Shown: positions 9,340 through 17,262 of the stretch, piece by piece
Position numbering within the stretch: position 1 is the stretch's first letter
Layout: each line of letters opens with the position of its first letter
Assembly: GCA_026874595.1 (NCBI GenBank)
Contig: JAPPUL010000079.1
Coordinates: 1,545,001 to 1,609,000, forward strand
From: Sipunculus nudus
Taxonomy: Eukaryota > Annelida > Sipuncula > Golfingiida > Sipunculidae
Direction: 5' to 3'
DNA: 64,000 nucleotides
Made by a program: the position numbers and the translations under genes
Notes under the pieces: model-generated
The model's database searches: none
What the model was told of the DNA's origin: nothing
The model's input: only the letters and a program-made list of their open reading frames with translations

Positions 9340-10110
9340 ATGAGAAATATAAAGATATTATTTCCTATCCAAATACTACTACTACTTTGTATTGCGCTCC
9401 AGATGTGGGGCAGTTATTATGAGAGCGGGTATGAGGCATATATAATTAAAGATTATGACAAAGCTATAGAGGATTTTACAAAGTCTTTAAATGAGAAGGA
9501 AGGACAAAGACGTTCAGTTTATTATATATCAGAAAGTTATTTGCAGCGAGGATTAAAACACTTTGGAGAAGGTAGTTATGGTAAGGCAAGTGCAGATTTA
9601 ACAAAAGCGAAGATGATATTAACAGAAGCGCTTAAAATAGAAGCATATGCAGAGGATCATAAAAGTTATTTAAAGACATTAAAATCGGTAAATGATGCCC
9701 AAGCGTTGTTATCAAGATACGAAGCGGAGGGGATAGGGATATATGTAGGATTACTTGGTGGGAGCGCAATATTGTTGATAGTGATATTTTTGGTTATAAG
9801 GAGGCTAGGAAGTGGTCGTCGGATACCCAAAAAGAAGCAGATGCTAAGCGATGAAATAAAGCAAACCTTAGAGGAGTTAAATGCAAGTTTTTTCGAGACA
9901 AAGGAGTTATTGAAGGGTCGAAGTGAAGAGGAGTTATTACTGTTTATAGAGGAGACGGAGGACAAATGTATAATGCTTAATGACAAATACGAGGAGGCAT
10001 TATATGGGCTTCGGGACATAGACGAGGAAGTGTTTAAGGCACAGATAAGAGATACAAAAGAGTCAATAAATAAGTTTTTGTCAGAAGAGGAGTTGCTCTT
10101 AACGAACTAG
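9340..10110 (+). CDS. Membrane protein with TPR-like periplasmic domain and cytoplasmic coiled coil
   Basis: 256 residues. A hydrophobic segment at 5-22 acts as signal anchor or signal peptide, followed by TPR-like helices (about 27-125, for example YESGYEAYIIKDYDKAIEDF). A transmembrane helix lies at about 132-153 (YVGLLGGSAILLIVIFLVI), then a charged coiled coil to the end. It may be an assembly or scaffolding protein. It lies upstream of dapF in the same direction. I cannot assign a function. Confidence 0.7.
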   Translation: MRNIKILFPIQILLLLCIALQMWGSYYESGYEAYIIKDYDKAIEDFTKSLNEKEGQRRSVYYISESYLQRGLKHFGEGSYGKASADLTKAKMILTEALKIEAYAEDHKSYLKTLKSVNDAQALLSRYEAEGIGIYVGLLGGSAILLIVIFLVIRRLGSGRRIPKKKQMLSDEIKQTLEELNASFFETKELLKGRSEEELLLFIEETEDKCIMLNDKYEEALYGLRDIDEEVFKAQIRDTKESINKFLSEEELLLTN

Positions 10111-10173
10111 GGGCTTAAAAATAAATCAAAAGAGTAGTTTAAAGGGGTATTAGAAAGGGAGTTATAAGATATA

Positions 10174-10266
10174 ATGGAAGATATAATGGAAGATATAATG
10201 GAAGATATAATAGAAGATATAATAGAAGATATAATAGAAGACGAGCTAAAGTGGGATAAGCGATGA
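10174..10266 (+). CDS. Possible 30-residue repeat leader peptide overlapping dapF
   Basis: An ATG at 10174 opens a 30-codon frame made almost entirely of 12-bp repeats encoding MEDI or IEDI tetrapeptides, ending ELKWDKR. Its TGA stop at 10264-10266 overlaps the dapF ATG (ATGA), the classical arrangement for translational coupling. A GGGAG lies about 12 bases before the ATG, a little far. Whether it is translated is unknown. The alternative is that it is simply a slipped-strand repeat that happens to be open. Confidence 0.35.
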   Translation: MEDIMEDIMEDIIEDIIEDIIEDELKWDKR

Positions 10267-11129
10267 AATTTACAAAGATGCAAGGATTAGGCAATGATTA
10301 TATTTATATAAACTGTTTTGTAGAAAGTGTTAAAAACCCGAGAGACTTAGCGATAAAGCTAAGTGATCGTAATTTTGGGATAGGGGGGGACGGATTAATA
10401 TTAATAAAGCCAGGGCGACTTTGTGAATTTGAGATGGAGATGTACAATGCAGATGGTAGTAGAGCTGAGACATGCGGCAATGGGCTAAGATGCGTTGCAA
10501 AATATCTTTATGATAATAAACTAACGGAGAAGAAGGAATTTGAGATAGAAACGGGAGGGAATGTATGCGGAGTTAGGGTAGAGCTTTTGGGGGATGTAGA
10601 TGGTGGTGGGGGTAATGCGGGTGGGGGTAAGGTAGGGAATGTACAGATAAACATGGGGCGGGCAGAATTCAGAGCGGAGAAGATACCGGTGCTTGGCTAT
10701 AGCGGGCGGGTAATAAATGAGGATATAGAGGTATTGGATCGAGTATTTAAGTTCACAGGGGTATCGATGGGCAATCCACATTGTGTAATATTTTTGGAAT
10801 GTGGGGAGAGTTTGGAAGGGTTTGCGCTTGAGCGTTATGGGAAGGAGCTTGAGCATCACAAGTCATTTCCGAATCGAGTAAATGTGGAGATAGTGGAGGT
10901 AATAAGTCGGCAAGAGGTAAGACAAAGGACGTGGGAGCGTGGCAGTGGAGAAACGCTTGCTTGCGGGACGGGAGCATGTGCAGTAGTAGGTGCGGGGATA
11001 GAAAATGATATATTAGATAAGCGAGTTAGAAATCATCTAAAAGGAGGGATGGTGCTACTGGAGGTAGATGGGGGTGGTAATATATATTTAAAGGGCCCAG
11101 CGGAGCTAGTATTTGAGGGAGAGATATAG
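10263..11129 (+). CDS. dapF: Diaminopimelate epimerase
   Basis: Interconverts LL- and meso-diaminopimelate for lysine and peptidoglycan synthesis. Both catalytic cysteines are visible: Cys71 in AETCGNGLRC and Cys234 in GETLACGTGAC. The N-terminal KMQGLGNDYIYI and GNPHCV motifs also fit, and 288 residues is close to the family norm. A Gly-rich insertion (about 112-124) lies in a surface region and looks like local repeat expansion. The start overlaps the stop of the repeat reading frame at 10174. Confidence 0.97.
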   Translation: MKFTKMQGLGNDYIYINCFVESVKNPRDLAIKLSDRNFGIGGDGLILIKPGRLCEFEMEMYNADGSRAETCGNGLRCVAKYLYDNKLTEKKEFEIETGGNVCGVRVELLGDVDGGGGNAGGGKVGNVQINMGRAEFRAEKIPVLGYSGRVINEDIEVLDRVFKFTGVSMGNPHCVIFLECGESLEGFALERYGKELEHHKSFPNRVNVEIVEVISRQEVRQRTWERGSGETLACGTGACAVVGAGIENDILDKRVRNHLKGGMVLLEVDGGGNIYLKGPAELVFEGEI

Positions 11130-11172
11130 TAAAGCTATAAGATTATAAAGATTAAGAGAAGGAAGAGCAGCA

Positions 11173-11206
11173 AGGTAAGAGGGAGTAAGAGGGAGTAAGA
11201 GGTAAA
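11173..11206 (+). repeat. Short purine tandem repeat downstream of dapF
   Basis: Repeats of GGGAGTAAGA lie between dapF and the dsr run. The coding-direction strand is purine only. No function is evident. Confidence 0.6.
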
Positions 11207-11318
11207 AAAATAATTAAATGGGAACTAAGTGGGGCAAAAACTTGTTAGTAATAAAGCTTATGGGCTGTATATTCGATGGTTATTAGGCTAGTAGAAGTTT
11301 AATGTTTGGATTTTATAT

Positions 11319-11347
11319 TTGGCTAGTAAATATAAAGTATATATATT
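11319..11347 (+). promoter_or_regulatory. Putative promoter of the dsr run
   Basis: TTGGCT at 11319-11324, a 17-base spacer and TATATT at 11342-11347 lie about 55 bases before the dsrC ATG, in the only AT-rich gap ahead of the nine dsr genes. The match is moderate. Confidence 0.3.
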
Positions 11348-11406
11348 TATATACAAATGTAAGAAGTATCTTTAAATAAGCAAAAAAGGTTAAAAAAGGA
11401 GGGTAT

Positions 11407-11742
11407 ATGGCAGCAATAGAAGTATCAGGCAGGACATTGGCAGTGGACGAGGATGGTTTTTTAGAAAACGTAGAAGATTGGGATGATGATGTAGCAAAAC
11501 ACATAGCAGAGCTTGAGGGGATAGACATGACAGAAGCGCATTGGGAGGTCATCAATTTTCTTAAAGAGTATTATGAAGAATATAAGATAGCGCCAATGAT
11601 AAGAATCTTAACGAAGGCAATAGGCAAAAAGCTTGGTCCAGATAAAGGTAATACAAAGTATTTATATAAGTTGTATCCTGGTGGTCCGGCAAAACAGGCG
11701 TGTAAGATAGCAGGATTACCAAAGCCAACAGGTTGTGTATAG
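11407..11742 (+). CDS. dsrC: DsrC sulfur carrier protein
   Basis: Small protein that carries sulfur as a persulfide or trisulfide between the sulfite reductase DsrAB and the DsrMKJOP membrane complex. At 111 residues it has the diagnostic flexible C-terminal arm with both redox cysteines, Cys99 (KQACKIAG) and the penultimate Cys110 (PTGCV). This separates true DsrC from TusE, which lacks the first. The conserved EAHWEVINFLKEYY and GNTKYLYKLYPGGPAKQ stretches are present. The GGAGG Shine-Dalgarno is well placed. It is the first gene of the dsr run. Confidence 0.97.
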   Translation: MAAIEVSGRTLAVDEDGFLENVEDWDDDVAKHIAELEGIDMTEAHWEVINFLKEYYEEYKIAPMIRILTKAIGKKLGPDKGNTKYLYKLYPGGPAKQACKIAGLPKPTGCV

Positions 11743-11834
11743 AAGGGGTTGTGTATAGAACAGGTTGTGATTAGGAAGGAGCAAAAAATAAAGAGAAGGC
11801 GTTGATTGTTTGGCTTGAAGAGGGTCATAAAGGT

Positions 11835-11890
11835 GAGAAATGGCGAGAAAGGGGTAAGAAAGGGGTAAGAAATGGCGAGAAAGGGGTAAG
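11835..11890 (+). repeat. Purine-rich tandem repeat upstream of dsrM
   Basis: Units built from GAGAAAGGGGTAAGAAATGG and shortened versions fill the dsrC-dsrM gap. They contain Shine-Dalgarno-like GGGG and AGG words. Confidence 0.7.
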
Positions 11891-11940
11891 GACGTGCAAT
11901 AAAGCATATAACATATAAACAATGTAAAAGGATAGGCTAT

Positions 11941-12687
11941 ATGATAATGGTGATGTTGACGTATGTAGCGGTGGTAATATTTGTGTTAGGGTTTGTTTAT
12001 AAAGTATGGATATATGCAAAGACGCCGGCCCCCTTTAAGATACCGATAACGCCGGCGCCAGTGAGCGGGGTTGGAGTGGGAGGACGGCTAAGCGCAGAGG
12101 TATTATTTTTCCGAAGCTTATTTAAAAGCAACAAATGGATATGGTTTGGTGGCTATATATTCCACATATTTTTGTTATTAGTGTTGCTAAGGCATCTAAG
12201 ATACTTTCTAGACCCGGTACCTGAACTAGTTTTGATGGTACAAAAGTTTGGTATTTATGCAGGACTTGGTCTTAGTTTCCCGTTATTGTACTTGCTTGGC
12301 CGGAGAATATTTGTTGACAGAGTACGCTACATATCGGCCTTAAGTGATTATTTCGCATTATTTTTATTGTTAGGGATAGCGTTAAGCGGGGTATGGTTAA
12401 AATTCATGGATCGTGTAAATGTACTTGAGGTAAAGCTCTTTATAAAAGGTATATTTATGTTTAGTCCACAAAGTTTCCCAGCTAATACAACCTTCTATAT
12501 ACATTTTCTTTTAATCTTGCTGTTGTTGGTGTACTTTCCCTTTAGTAAGCTAATGCACGCAGTAGGGATTTTTTTTAGTCCATCGTTTAATCAAATAGAC
12601 AATCCTCGCGAGAAACAGCATAAGTTGCCAGGGGGTTACGAAGGGCTTAGCAAAGAATCAAAAACCAAAGACAAAACAAAAGAATAG
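11941..12687 (+). CDS. dsrM: DsrM, membrane cytochrome b subunit of the DsrMKJOP complex
   Basis: Integral membrane protein with about five hydrophobic helices and a NarI-like cytochrome b fold, expected to bind two b hemes and exchange electrons with menaquinone. The order dsrM-dsrK, with an 11-base gap, is typical. Recognisable features are the first helix, then SLFKSNKWIWFGGYIFHIF with a putative heme-ligating His, LLRHLRYFLDP, and the final FYIHFLLILLLLVYFPFSKL helix. At 248 residues it is slightly short for DsrM but complete. Confidence 0.9.
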   Translation: MIMVMLTYVAVVIFVLGFVYKVWIYAKTPAPFKIPITPAPVSGVGVGGRLSAEVLFFRSLFKSNKWIWFGGYIFHIFLLLVLLRHLRYFLDPVPELVLMVQKFGIYAGLGLSFPLLYLLGRRIFVDRVRYISALSDYFALFLLLGIALSGVWLKFMDRVNVLEVKLFIKGIFMFSPQSFPANTTFYIHFLLILLLLVYFPFSKLMHAVGIFFSPSFNQIDNPREKQHKLPGGYEGLSKESKTKDKTKE

Positions 12688-12697
12688 GAGTAGGGAT

Positions 12698-14179
12698 ATG
12701 GCAAAGCCAACAAATATACCTGAGGTGCATGAAAAAATAGAGATACCGAAGATAGAAGAGGGAGCAACATCTCATTATAAGTGTCATCCCGCAAAGGATA
12801 AACACTTAGCGGCATTTGGTTTGCCTGAGGAGCGGCCATCAGATTGGAAAGAGAAAGCAATATTTAAGTTAGGAGAGCTTTTAAATGAGCGGAAGTCTTT
12901 GCGAGTTTTTCTTGATATATGTGTAAAATGTGGTGCATGCACAGATAAATGCCATTATTTTTTGGGGACAGGAGATCCAAAGAACATGCCGGTAGCGCGA
13001 CAGGATCTGCTTAGGAAGGTATATAGAAAATACTATACACTAGCGGGAAAGATATTTGGCAAATGGGCAGGAGCGTCGGATTTAACAGAAGACTTGCTTG
13101 AGGAATGGTATTCATATTTTTATCAATGTTCAGAATGTAGAAGGTGCTCAGTATTTTGTCCGTATGGGATAGACACAGCAGAGATAACGATGGCAAGTCG
13201 CGAGATAATGAATACGATAGGAGTAGGGCAAAAATATACACTTGAGATACTGGGGAAGGTAGAAACAGTAGGTAACAATTTAGGGATACCACAGCCGGCG
13301 CTTGAAGGGACAATAGAGGTGCTGGAGGAGGATTTAAAAGAGGAGACGGGAAAAGATATAAAGATCCCACTTGATAAGGAGGGAGTAGATGTTTTATTGG
13401 TAACGCCCTCAGCAGACTTGTTCTCAGAGCCACACATACTGGGTTTAATGGGCTATGCGAAAGTATTTCATAAAGCAGGAATAAGCTGGACCTTGAGTTC
13501 ATATGCCTCAGAGTTTGCTAATTTTGGTTTATTTTTAGGGACAGTAGATCATTTAAAATCGGTAGCGGAAAGGATAGATAAGATAGCGCGAGAATTTAAA
13601 GTAAAGCGGATAATAGTAGGCGAATGCGGGCATGCATGGCGGGTGGGATATAGCTATTGGAATACATTAATAGGTCCCTTTGACTATCTGGATCCTGAAT
13701 ACTCAACGCCGACTCACATATGCGAGTATTCGTATGACTTGCTTCAAAGAGGGGCATTTGAGCTTGATAAGGAAAGGAATGATGAATATGTAGTAACGAT
13801 GCATGATTCATGTAATGTAGCACGGGCCTCAAGGATGGGAGAGAGGCCGGGTGGACAGTTTGAGTATCCGCGAGCGTTAATAAAGGCATCATGCAACAAG
13901 TTTGTAGAGATGGATCCGGAAACAACACACGAAAAGACATTCTGCTGCGGTGGAGGAGGGGGCTTATTGAGTGAAGAGATAATGGATCTTAGAGTACAAG
14001 GAGCCTTGCCGCGAGTAACGGCATTAAAGCAGGTTATGGAGCGTGAAGGGGTAAATTATATGGCAATGATATGCGCAATATGCAAGGCCCAGTTTACAAC
14101 AGTGCTGCCATATTATGACATTCCTCGCGAGATGGTGGGGGGAGTACATCAATTAATAAGCAATGCGATAGAGCTTTAG
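12698..14179 (+). CDS. dsrK: DsrK, HdrD-like iron-sulfur subunit
   Basis: Catalytic iron-sulfur protein thought to act on DsrC trisulfide using quinol electrons from DsrM. Two 4Fe-4S ferredoxin motifs lie at residues 75-85 (CVKCGACTDKC) and 144-154 (CSECRRCSVFC). The C-terminal HdrD-type cysteine-rich domain includes GECGHAWR, DSCNVARASRMGE, FCCGGGGGLLSEE and CAICKAQF, which bind the special catalytic 4Fe-4S cluster of heterodisulfide reductases. Its 493 residues fall in the normal DsrK range. Confidence 0.97.
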   Translation: MAKPTNIPEVHEKIEIPKIEEGATSHYKCHPAKDKHLAAFGLPEERPSDWKEKAIFKLGELLNERKSLRVFLDICVKCGACTDKCHYFLGTGDPKNMPVARQDLLRKVYRKYYTLAGKIFGKWAGASDLTEDLLEEWYSYFYQCSECRRCSVFCPYGIDTAEITMASREIMNTIGVGQKYTLEILGKVETVGNNLGIPQPALEGTIEVLEEDLKEETGKDIKIPLDKEGVDVLLVTPSADLFSEPHILGLMGYAKVFHKAGISWTLSSYASEFANFGLFLGTVDHLKSVAERIDKIAREFKVKRIIVGECGHAWRVGYSYWNTLIGPFDYLDPEYSTPTHICEYSYDLLQRGAFELDKERNDEYVVTMHDSCNVARASRMGERPGGQFEYPRALIKASCNKFVEMDPETTHEKTFCCGGGGGLLSEEIMDLRVQGALPRVTALKQVMEREGVNYMAMICAICKAQFTTVLPYYDIPREMVGGVHQLISNAIEL

Positions 14180-14250
14180 AGGGCAAAGAAGGGGCAAAAA
14201 GGGGCAAAAAGGGGGTAAAGAGAGGGTAAAGAGAGGGTAAAGAGAGGGTG
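14180..14250 (+). repeat. Purine-rich tandem repeats upstream of dsrE
   Basis: Two arrays, GGGGCAAAAA (10-bp units) and GGGTAAAGAGA (three 11-bp units), lie between dsrK and dsrE. Confidence 0.75.
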
Positions 14251-14341
14251 GTAATTAAGCGATATAAGGACAGCTAATAGATTTAATAGATTATAAGTTA
14301 AAAACGAAGAGAATAAGAAAGGAGGAGGTTTTAAAAAAGAG

Positions 14342-14704
14342 ATGAAGTTTGCAGTACTGGTGCAAGAGGGTCCCTATAATCACCAAGCAGGAGACAGTGC
14401 CTATAATTTTATAGAAGCGGCACTAAAAAAAGGCCATGAGCTAGTGGGATTATTTTTCTATAATGACGGAGTATTAAACACAACAAAGTTAATGGAGCCG
14501 CCCCAAGACGACAGACATATAGGGAAGAGGTGGTCAGAGCTAGGAGAACGTCTTAAGGATGGGGAGATAATAGTATGTATAGCAGCAGCAAAGCGACGGG
14601 GGATAACAAACGACGTACTTGTTGCAAACACAAAGATATCGGGGTTAGGGCAGCTTGTAGAGATGGGGGTAAAAGCTGACAAGCTAATAACGTTTGGGGG
14701 CTAA
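14342..14704 (+). CDS. dsrE: DsrE sulfurtransferase subunit
   Basis: Alpha subunit of the DsrEFH hexamer, a TusBCD-like persulfide carrier that passes sulfur to DsrC. The catalytic cysteine is Cys79 in IIVCIAAAKRRGI, matching the DsrE active cysteine position. The N-terminal FAVLVQEGPYNHQAGDSAY is family-typical. DsrEFH is best known from sulfur-oxidising bacteria. Here it is inserted between dsrK and dsrJ. Confidence 0.93.
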   Translation: MKFAVLVQEGPYNHQAGDSAYNFIEAALKKGHELVGLFFYNDGVLNTTKLMEPPQDDRHIGKRWSELGERLKDGEIIVCIAAAKRRGITNDVLVANTKISGLGQLVEMGVKADKLITFGG

Positions 14705-14850
14705 GCTAATGGCGGCTAAGCTAACGTGCTAAATAGCTTATATTGTATTGTAAGAGAAGAAAGAAAGAAGGGGAAAGAAGGGGAAAGAGGGTAAGGGGTA
14801 ATACGATAAGAGGTAATAGCTAAAGAGGTTAAAAAAGCAAGGAGGAACAG

Positions 14851-15267
14851 ATGGAAGACCAGATGGAGGAACAGATGGAGGAAGATTTAGAAGGTGAAGG
14901 TATAGAAAAGAAGAAGATGATGTTTGTGATGCACCGGAGTCCACACGGTTCAATATATTCCTATGAAGGGCTTGAGGTGGTATTAATAACAGCAGCCTAT
15001 GAACAAGATGTTAGCATGTTATTTGTGGGGGATGGAGTATACGCGATTAAGAGGGGTCAAGACACAGAAGGGATAGGGATAAAAGGTTTTATGAAGACAT
15101 ATTATGCACTTGAAGATTACGAAGTAGAAAAGCTATACGTAGAAGAGGAATCGCTAAAAGAGCGTGGACTTAAGCGAGAAGATTTAATAGATATAAATAT
15201 AAATATAAAAGGCCGCAAAGAGCTAATAGACATAATGCACGAACAAGAAATACTCTTACCGTTTTAA
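14851..15267 (+). CDS. dsrF: DsrF sulfurtransferase subunit
   Basis: Second subunit of DsrEFH (TusC-like). The core starts at MMFVMHRSPHGSIYSYEGLE and continues with the conserved pattern EQDVSMLFVGDGVYAI. The first 30 residues are a charged repeat (MED/MEE words) not typical of DsrF. The true start could be a later ATG at 14917 or 14920, but only the first ATG at 14851 follows a clear GGAGG Shine-Dalgarno. No active cysteine is expected in this subunit. Confidence 0.9.
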   Translation: MEDQMEEQMEEDLEGEGIEKKKMMFVMHRSPHGSIYSYEGLEVVLITAAYEQDVSMLFVGDGVYAIKRGQDTEGIGIKGFMKTYYALEDYEVEKLYVEEESLKERGLKREDLIDININIKGRKELIDIMHEQEILLPF

Positions 15268-15331
15268 GAGCTGTTAAAAAAGAAAGCATAAAGGGTAATA
15301 TTACAAAAGGTTATAAAAGGAGAGAAAAAAG

Positions 15332-15625
15332 ATGTTACATTTAGTTAATAAATCGCCATTCAGTTCAAATAATTTAAAAACGTGTTTTAACTACACAAAG
15401 GAAGGCGACAAGGTATTATTATACGAGGATGGAGTACTTGGAGTTATGCGAGGGAGTAGTTGTGATGAGCTAATAAATAGTAATAGAGTGAGAGTTGAGA
15501 TATACGCATTATCCGAGGATATGAAGGCGCGAGGGATAGAAGAAGCGTATGAAGGAGTAAAGGTGATAGATTACGAAGGGTTTGTAGATTTGGTATCAAA
15601 GGATAAGGTACATAGCTGGCTTTAA
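15332..15625 (+). CDS. dsrH: DsrH sulfurtransferase subunit
   Basis: Third subunit of DsrEFH (TusB-like), 97 residues. MLHLVNKSPF, the catalytic-type Cys18 in LKTCFNYTKEGDKVLLYEDGV and the closing HSWL pattern fit. It follows dsrF with its own AGGAG Shine-Dalgarno. Confidence 0.9.
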   Translation: MLHLVNKSPFSSNNLKTCFNYTKEGDKVLLYEDGVLGVMRGSSCDELINSNRVRVEIYALSEDMKARGIEEAYEGVKVIDYEGFVDLVSKDKVHSWL

Positions 15626-15670
15626 GATTTAATAAATGGTTTTTAATGCACTTATTTTAATGGACTTATT

Positions 15671-15760
15671 AAAGAATGTTTATAAAGAATGTTTATAAAG
15701 AATGTTTATAAAGAATGTTTATAAAGAATGTTTATAAAGAATGTTTATAAAGAAGTTTAT
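15671..15760 (+). repeat. 13-bp tandem repeat upstream of dsrJ
   Basis: Six perfect units of AAAGAATGTTTAT and a seventh with one base missing lie 67 bases before dsrJ. Each unit contains an ATG, but the 13-bp period shifts its frame every copy. Confidence 0.9.
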
Positions 15761-15826
15761 GGACTGGATGTTATGTAATGGATTTTGTAGATGAAAAAGA
15801 GGTTATAGGAAAAGGTTAATAAATAG

Positions 15827-16279
15827 ATGCAAGGTGGACAAATAGGTTTTATATTGATATTAGTTTTGCTTATGGGATTTATGTTAATGGCAGGACTTGG
15901 CAGAGCAAAGAAGCCAAAACTTGAGAAAGCAGTAACAAATGGTAGTGTATGCGTTGTTGGTGATTATAAAGCAAACATGAATGATATTAAGGAGAAGGAA
16001 TACATAGTATCGAATCATGGAGATATATTATCACATCCTGGACTAATCCCTAATAAAGCAAAGAGCGTACGAGACAAAGCGGTACGGGAAGGAGATCGTA
16101 GAGAAGTGGGTCTTGCAAGTTGCGTACAATGCCATAGGAGCAAGGCAAAGTTTTGTGATAGATGCCATGAGTATGTAGGAGTTTCGACAGTGAATGAAAA
16201 GACGGGATGTTTTGCGTGTCATTTTTATCCTGATACAGAGTCTGAGTGGAAGAGATGGATGGAGAAGGCGGACAGATAG
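15827..16279 (+). CDS. dsrJ: DsrJ, triheme cytochrome c
   Basis: Periplasmic, membrane-anchored cytochrome of DsrMKJOP. An N-terminal helix (residues 6-24) acts as an uncleaved anchor. Three CxxCH heme sites lie at 99-103, 110-114 and 128-132. Cys42 (SVCVVGDY) is a candidate for the unusual cysteine ligand reported for one DsrJ heme. Its 150 residues are normal for the family. Confidence 0.95.
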   Translation: MQGGQIGFILILVLLMGFMLMAGLGRAKKPKLEKAVTNGSVCVVGDYKANMNDIKEKEYIVSNHGDILSHPGLIPNKAKSVRDKAVREGDRREVGLASCVQCHRSKAKFCDRCHEYVGVSTVNEKTGCFACHFYPDTESEWKRWMEKADR

Positions 16280-16368
16280 GGTAGAAGACAAATAGGGCAG
16301 GAGTTAGATAGAAGTTGTAAATGCATTGTATATTGGAATTTATGCTATAAGGATGTTTGGGGGGGGGT

Positions 16369-16430
16369 GGAAAGCAGGGGCGGAAGGCAGGGGCGGAAGG
16401 CAGGGGTGGAAGGCAGGAGGAAAAAGCAGG
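16369..16430 (+). repeat. 13-bp purine-rich tandem repeat upstream of dsrO
   Basis: Repeats of GGAAGGCAGGGGC and degenerate forms run into the Shine-Dalgarno AGGAGG of dsrO. The frame is open through them from a GTG at 16367, but this is unlikely to be part of the protein. Confidence 0.8.
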
Positions 16431-16438
16431 AGGAAAGA

Positions 16439-17221
16439 ATGGGAGATAAAGAAATTAGTAAAGCAAATATGGCTCGGCGTAAGTTTTTGCAAGCAGGGGG
16501 TGTAGTAGGGCTTGGGGTTGCGGTTGGGGGTGGTATATTGAAGGGCCAGGTAAGTGGGAGTGAGACGAGTGAAGGGTCAAATGAAAAGCAGCCGGAATGG
16601 CGAATGATAATAGACACACAAGCATGTAAAGAAGGTTGTGACAAATGCGTTAGTGCCTGCCATACAGAAAACAATGTACATGAAGATCTTAGATGGATAA
16701 GGAAGGCGGTGGTAGTAAAGGAGGTTGAGGGAAAGAGTATCCGAATTAATGCGCCTATGCTTTGCAATCAATGTGAGAGTCCACCCTGTGCGTTGGTATG
16801 CCCAGTAGAAGCTACATTTCAGCGACCAGACAAGATAGTAGACGTAGACAAGCATAGATGTATAGGCTGTAGATATTGCGTAATAGGCTGTCCTTATGAT
16901 GTACGAGTATTTAACTTTGTAGAAAATGAAAAGACATTGAATGACGACGATATAAATCCCTTGTACCCGAAGCGTATGCATGGGGTTGCGGAGTCTTGTA
17001 ATTTTTGTGCACATAGGATAGACAAAGCTAAGATAGAAGGAGAGGAGCCAGTTCCAGCATGTGTAGAGAGTTGTTCGGAGGGAGCTATGGTGTTTGGAGA
17101 TATAAGTAATCCAAATACAAAGATATCGAAATATTTGCGAAAGAGGGGTGATGTGGCGATGCTAAAAGGTTTGAGGGAAGATTTAGGAACTAAGCCGAAG
17201 GTATTATATATAGGGCTGTAA
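16439..17221 (+). CDS. dsrO: DsrO, periplasmic iron-sulfur protein
   Basis: Electron-transfer subunit exported by the Tat pathway. From the ATG at 16439 (after AGGAGGAAAG) the protein begins with a twin-arginine signal, ARRKFLQAGG, followed by a hydrophobic glycine-rich stretch. Four ferredoxin-like cysteine clusters follow, including CDKCVSACHTENN, CNQCESPPCALVCPVEA, CIGCRYCVIGCPYDV and the CNFCAHR/CVESCSEGA pair, matching NrfC-type proteins. The upstream GTG at 16367 would add 24 repeat-derived residues before the signal peptide and is rejected. This gives 260 residues. Confidence 0.95.
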   Translation: MGDKEISKANMARRKFLQAGGVVGLGVAVGGGILKGQVSGSETSEGSNEKQPEWRMIIDTQACKEGCDKCVSACHTENNVHEDLRWIRKAVVVKEVEGKSIRINAPMLCNQCESPPCALVCPVEATFQRPDKIVDVDKHRCIGCRYCVIGCPYDVRVFNFVENEKTLNDDDINPLYPKRMHGVAESCNFCAHRIDKAKIEGEEPVPACVESCSEGAMVFGDISNPNTKISKYLRKRGDVAMLKGLREDLGTKPKVLYIGL

Positions 17222-17262
17222 GAAAAATAGACGGGAGAAAATAGACAGGAGAAAATAGATAA

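Noticed and set aside
13011-13502. 163-codon frame antisense to dsrK
   Set aside because: Shadow of the purine-rich coding strand; no start signal and no recognisable domain.
16367-16438. GTG 16367 as start of dsrO
   Set aside because: It would place 24 repeat-encoded residues before a twin-arginine signal. ATG 16439 has an ideal Shine-Dalgarno.
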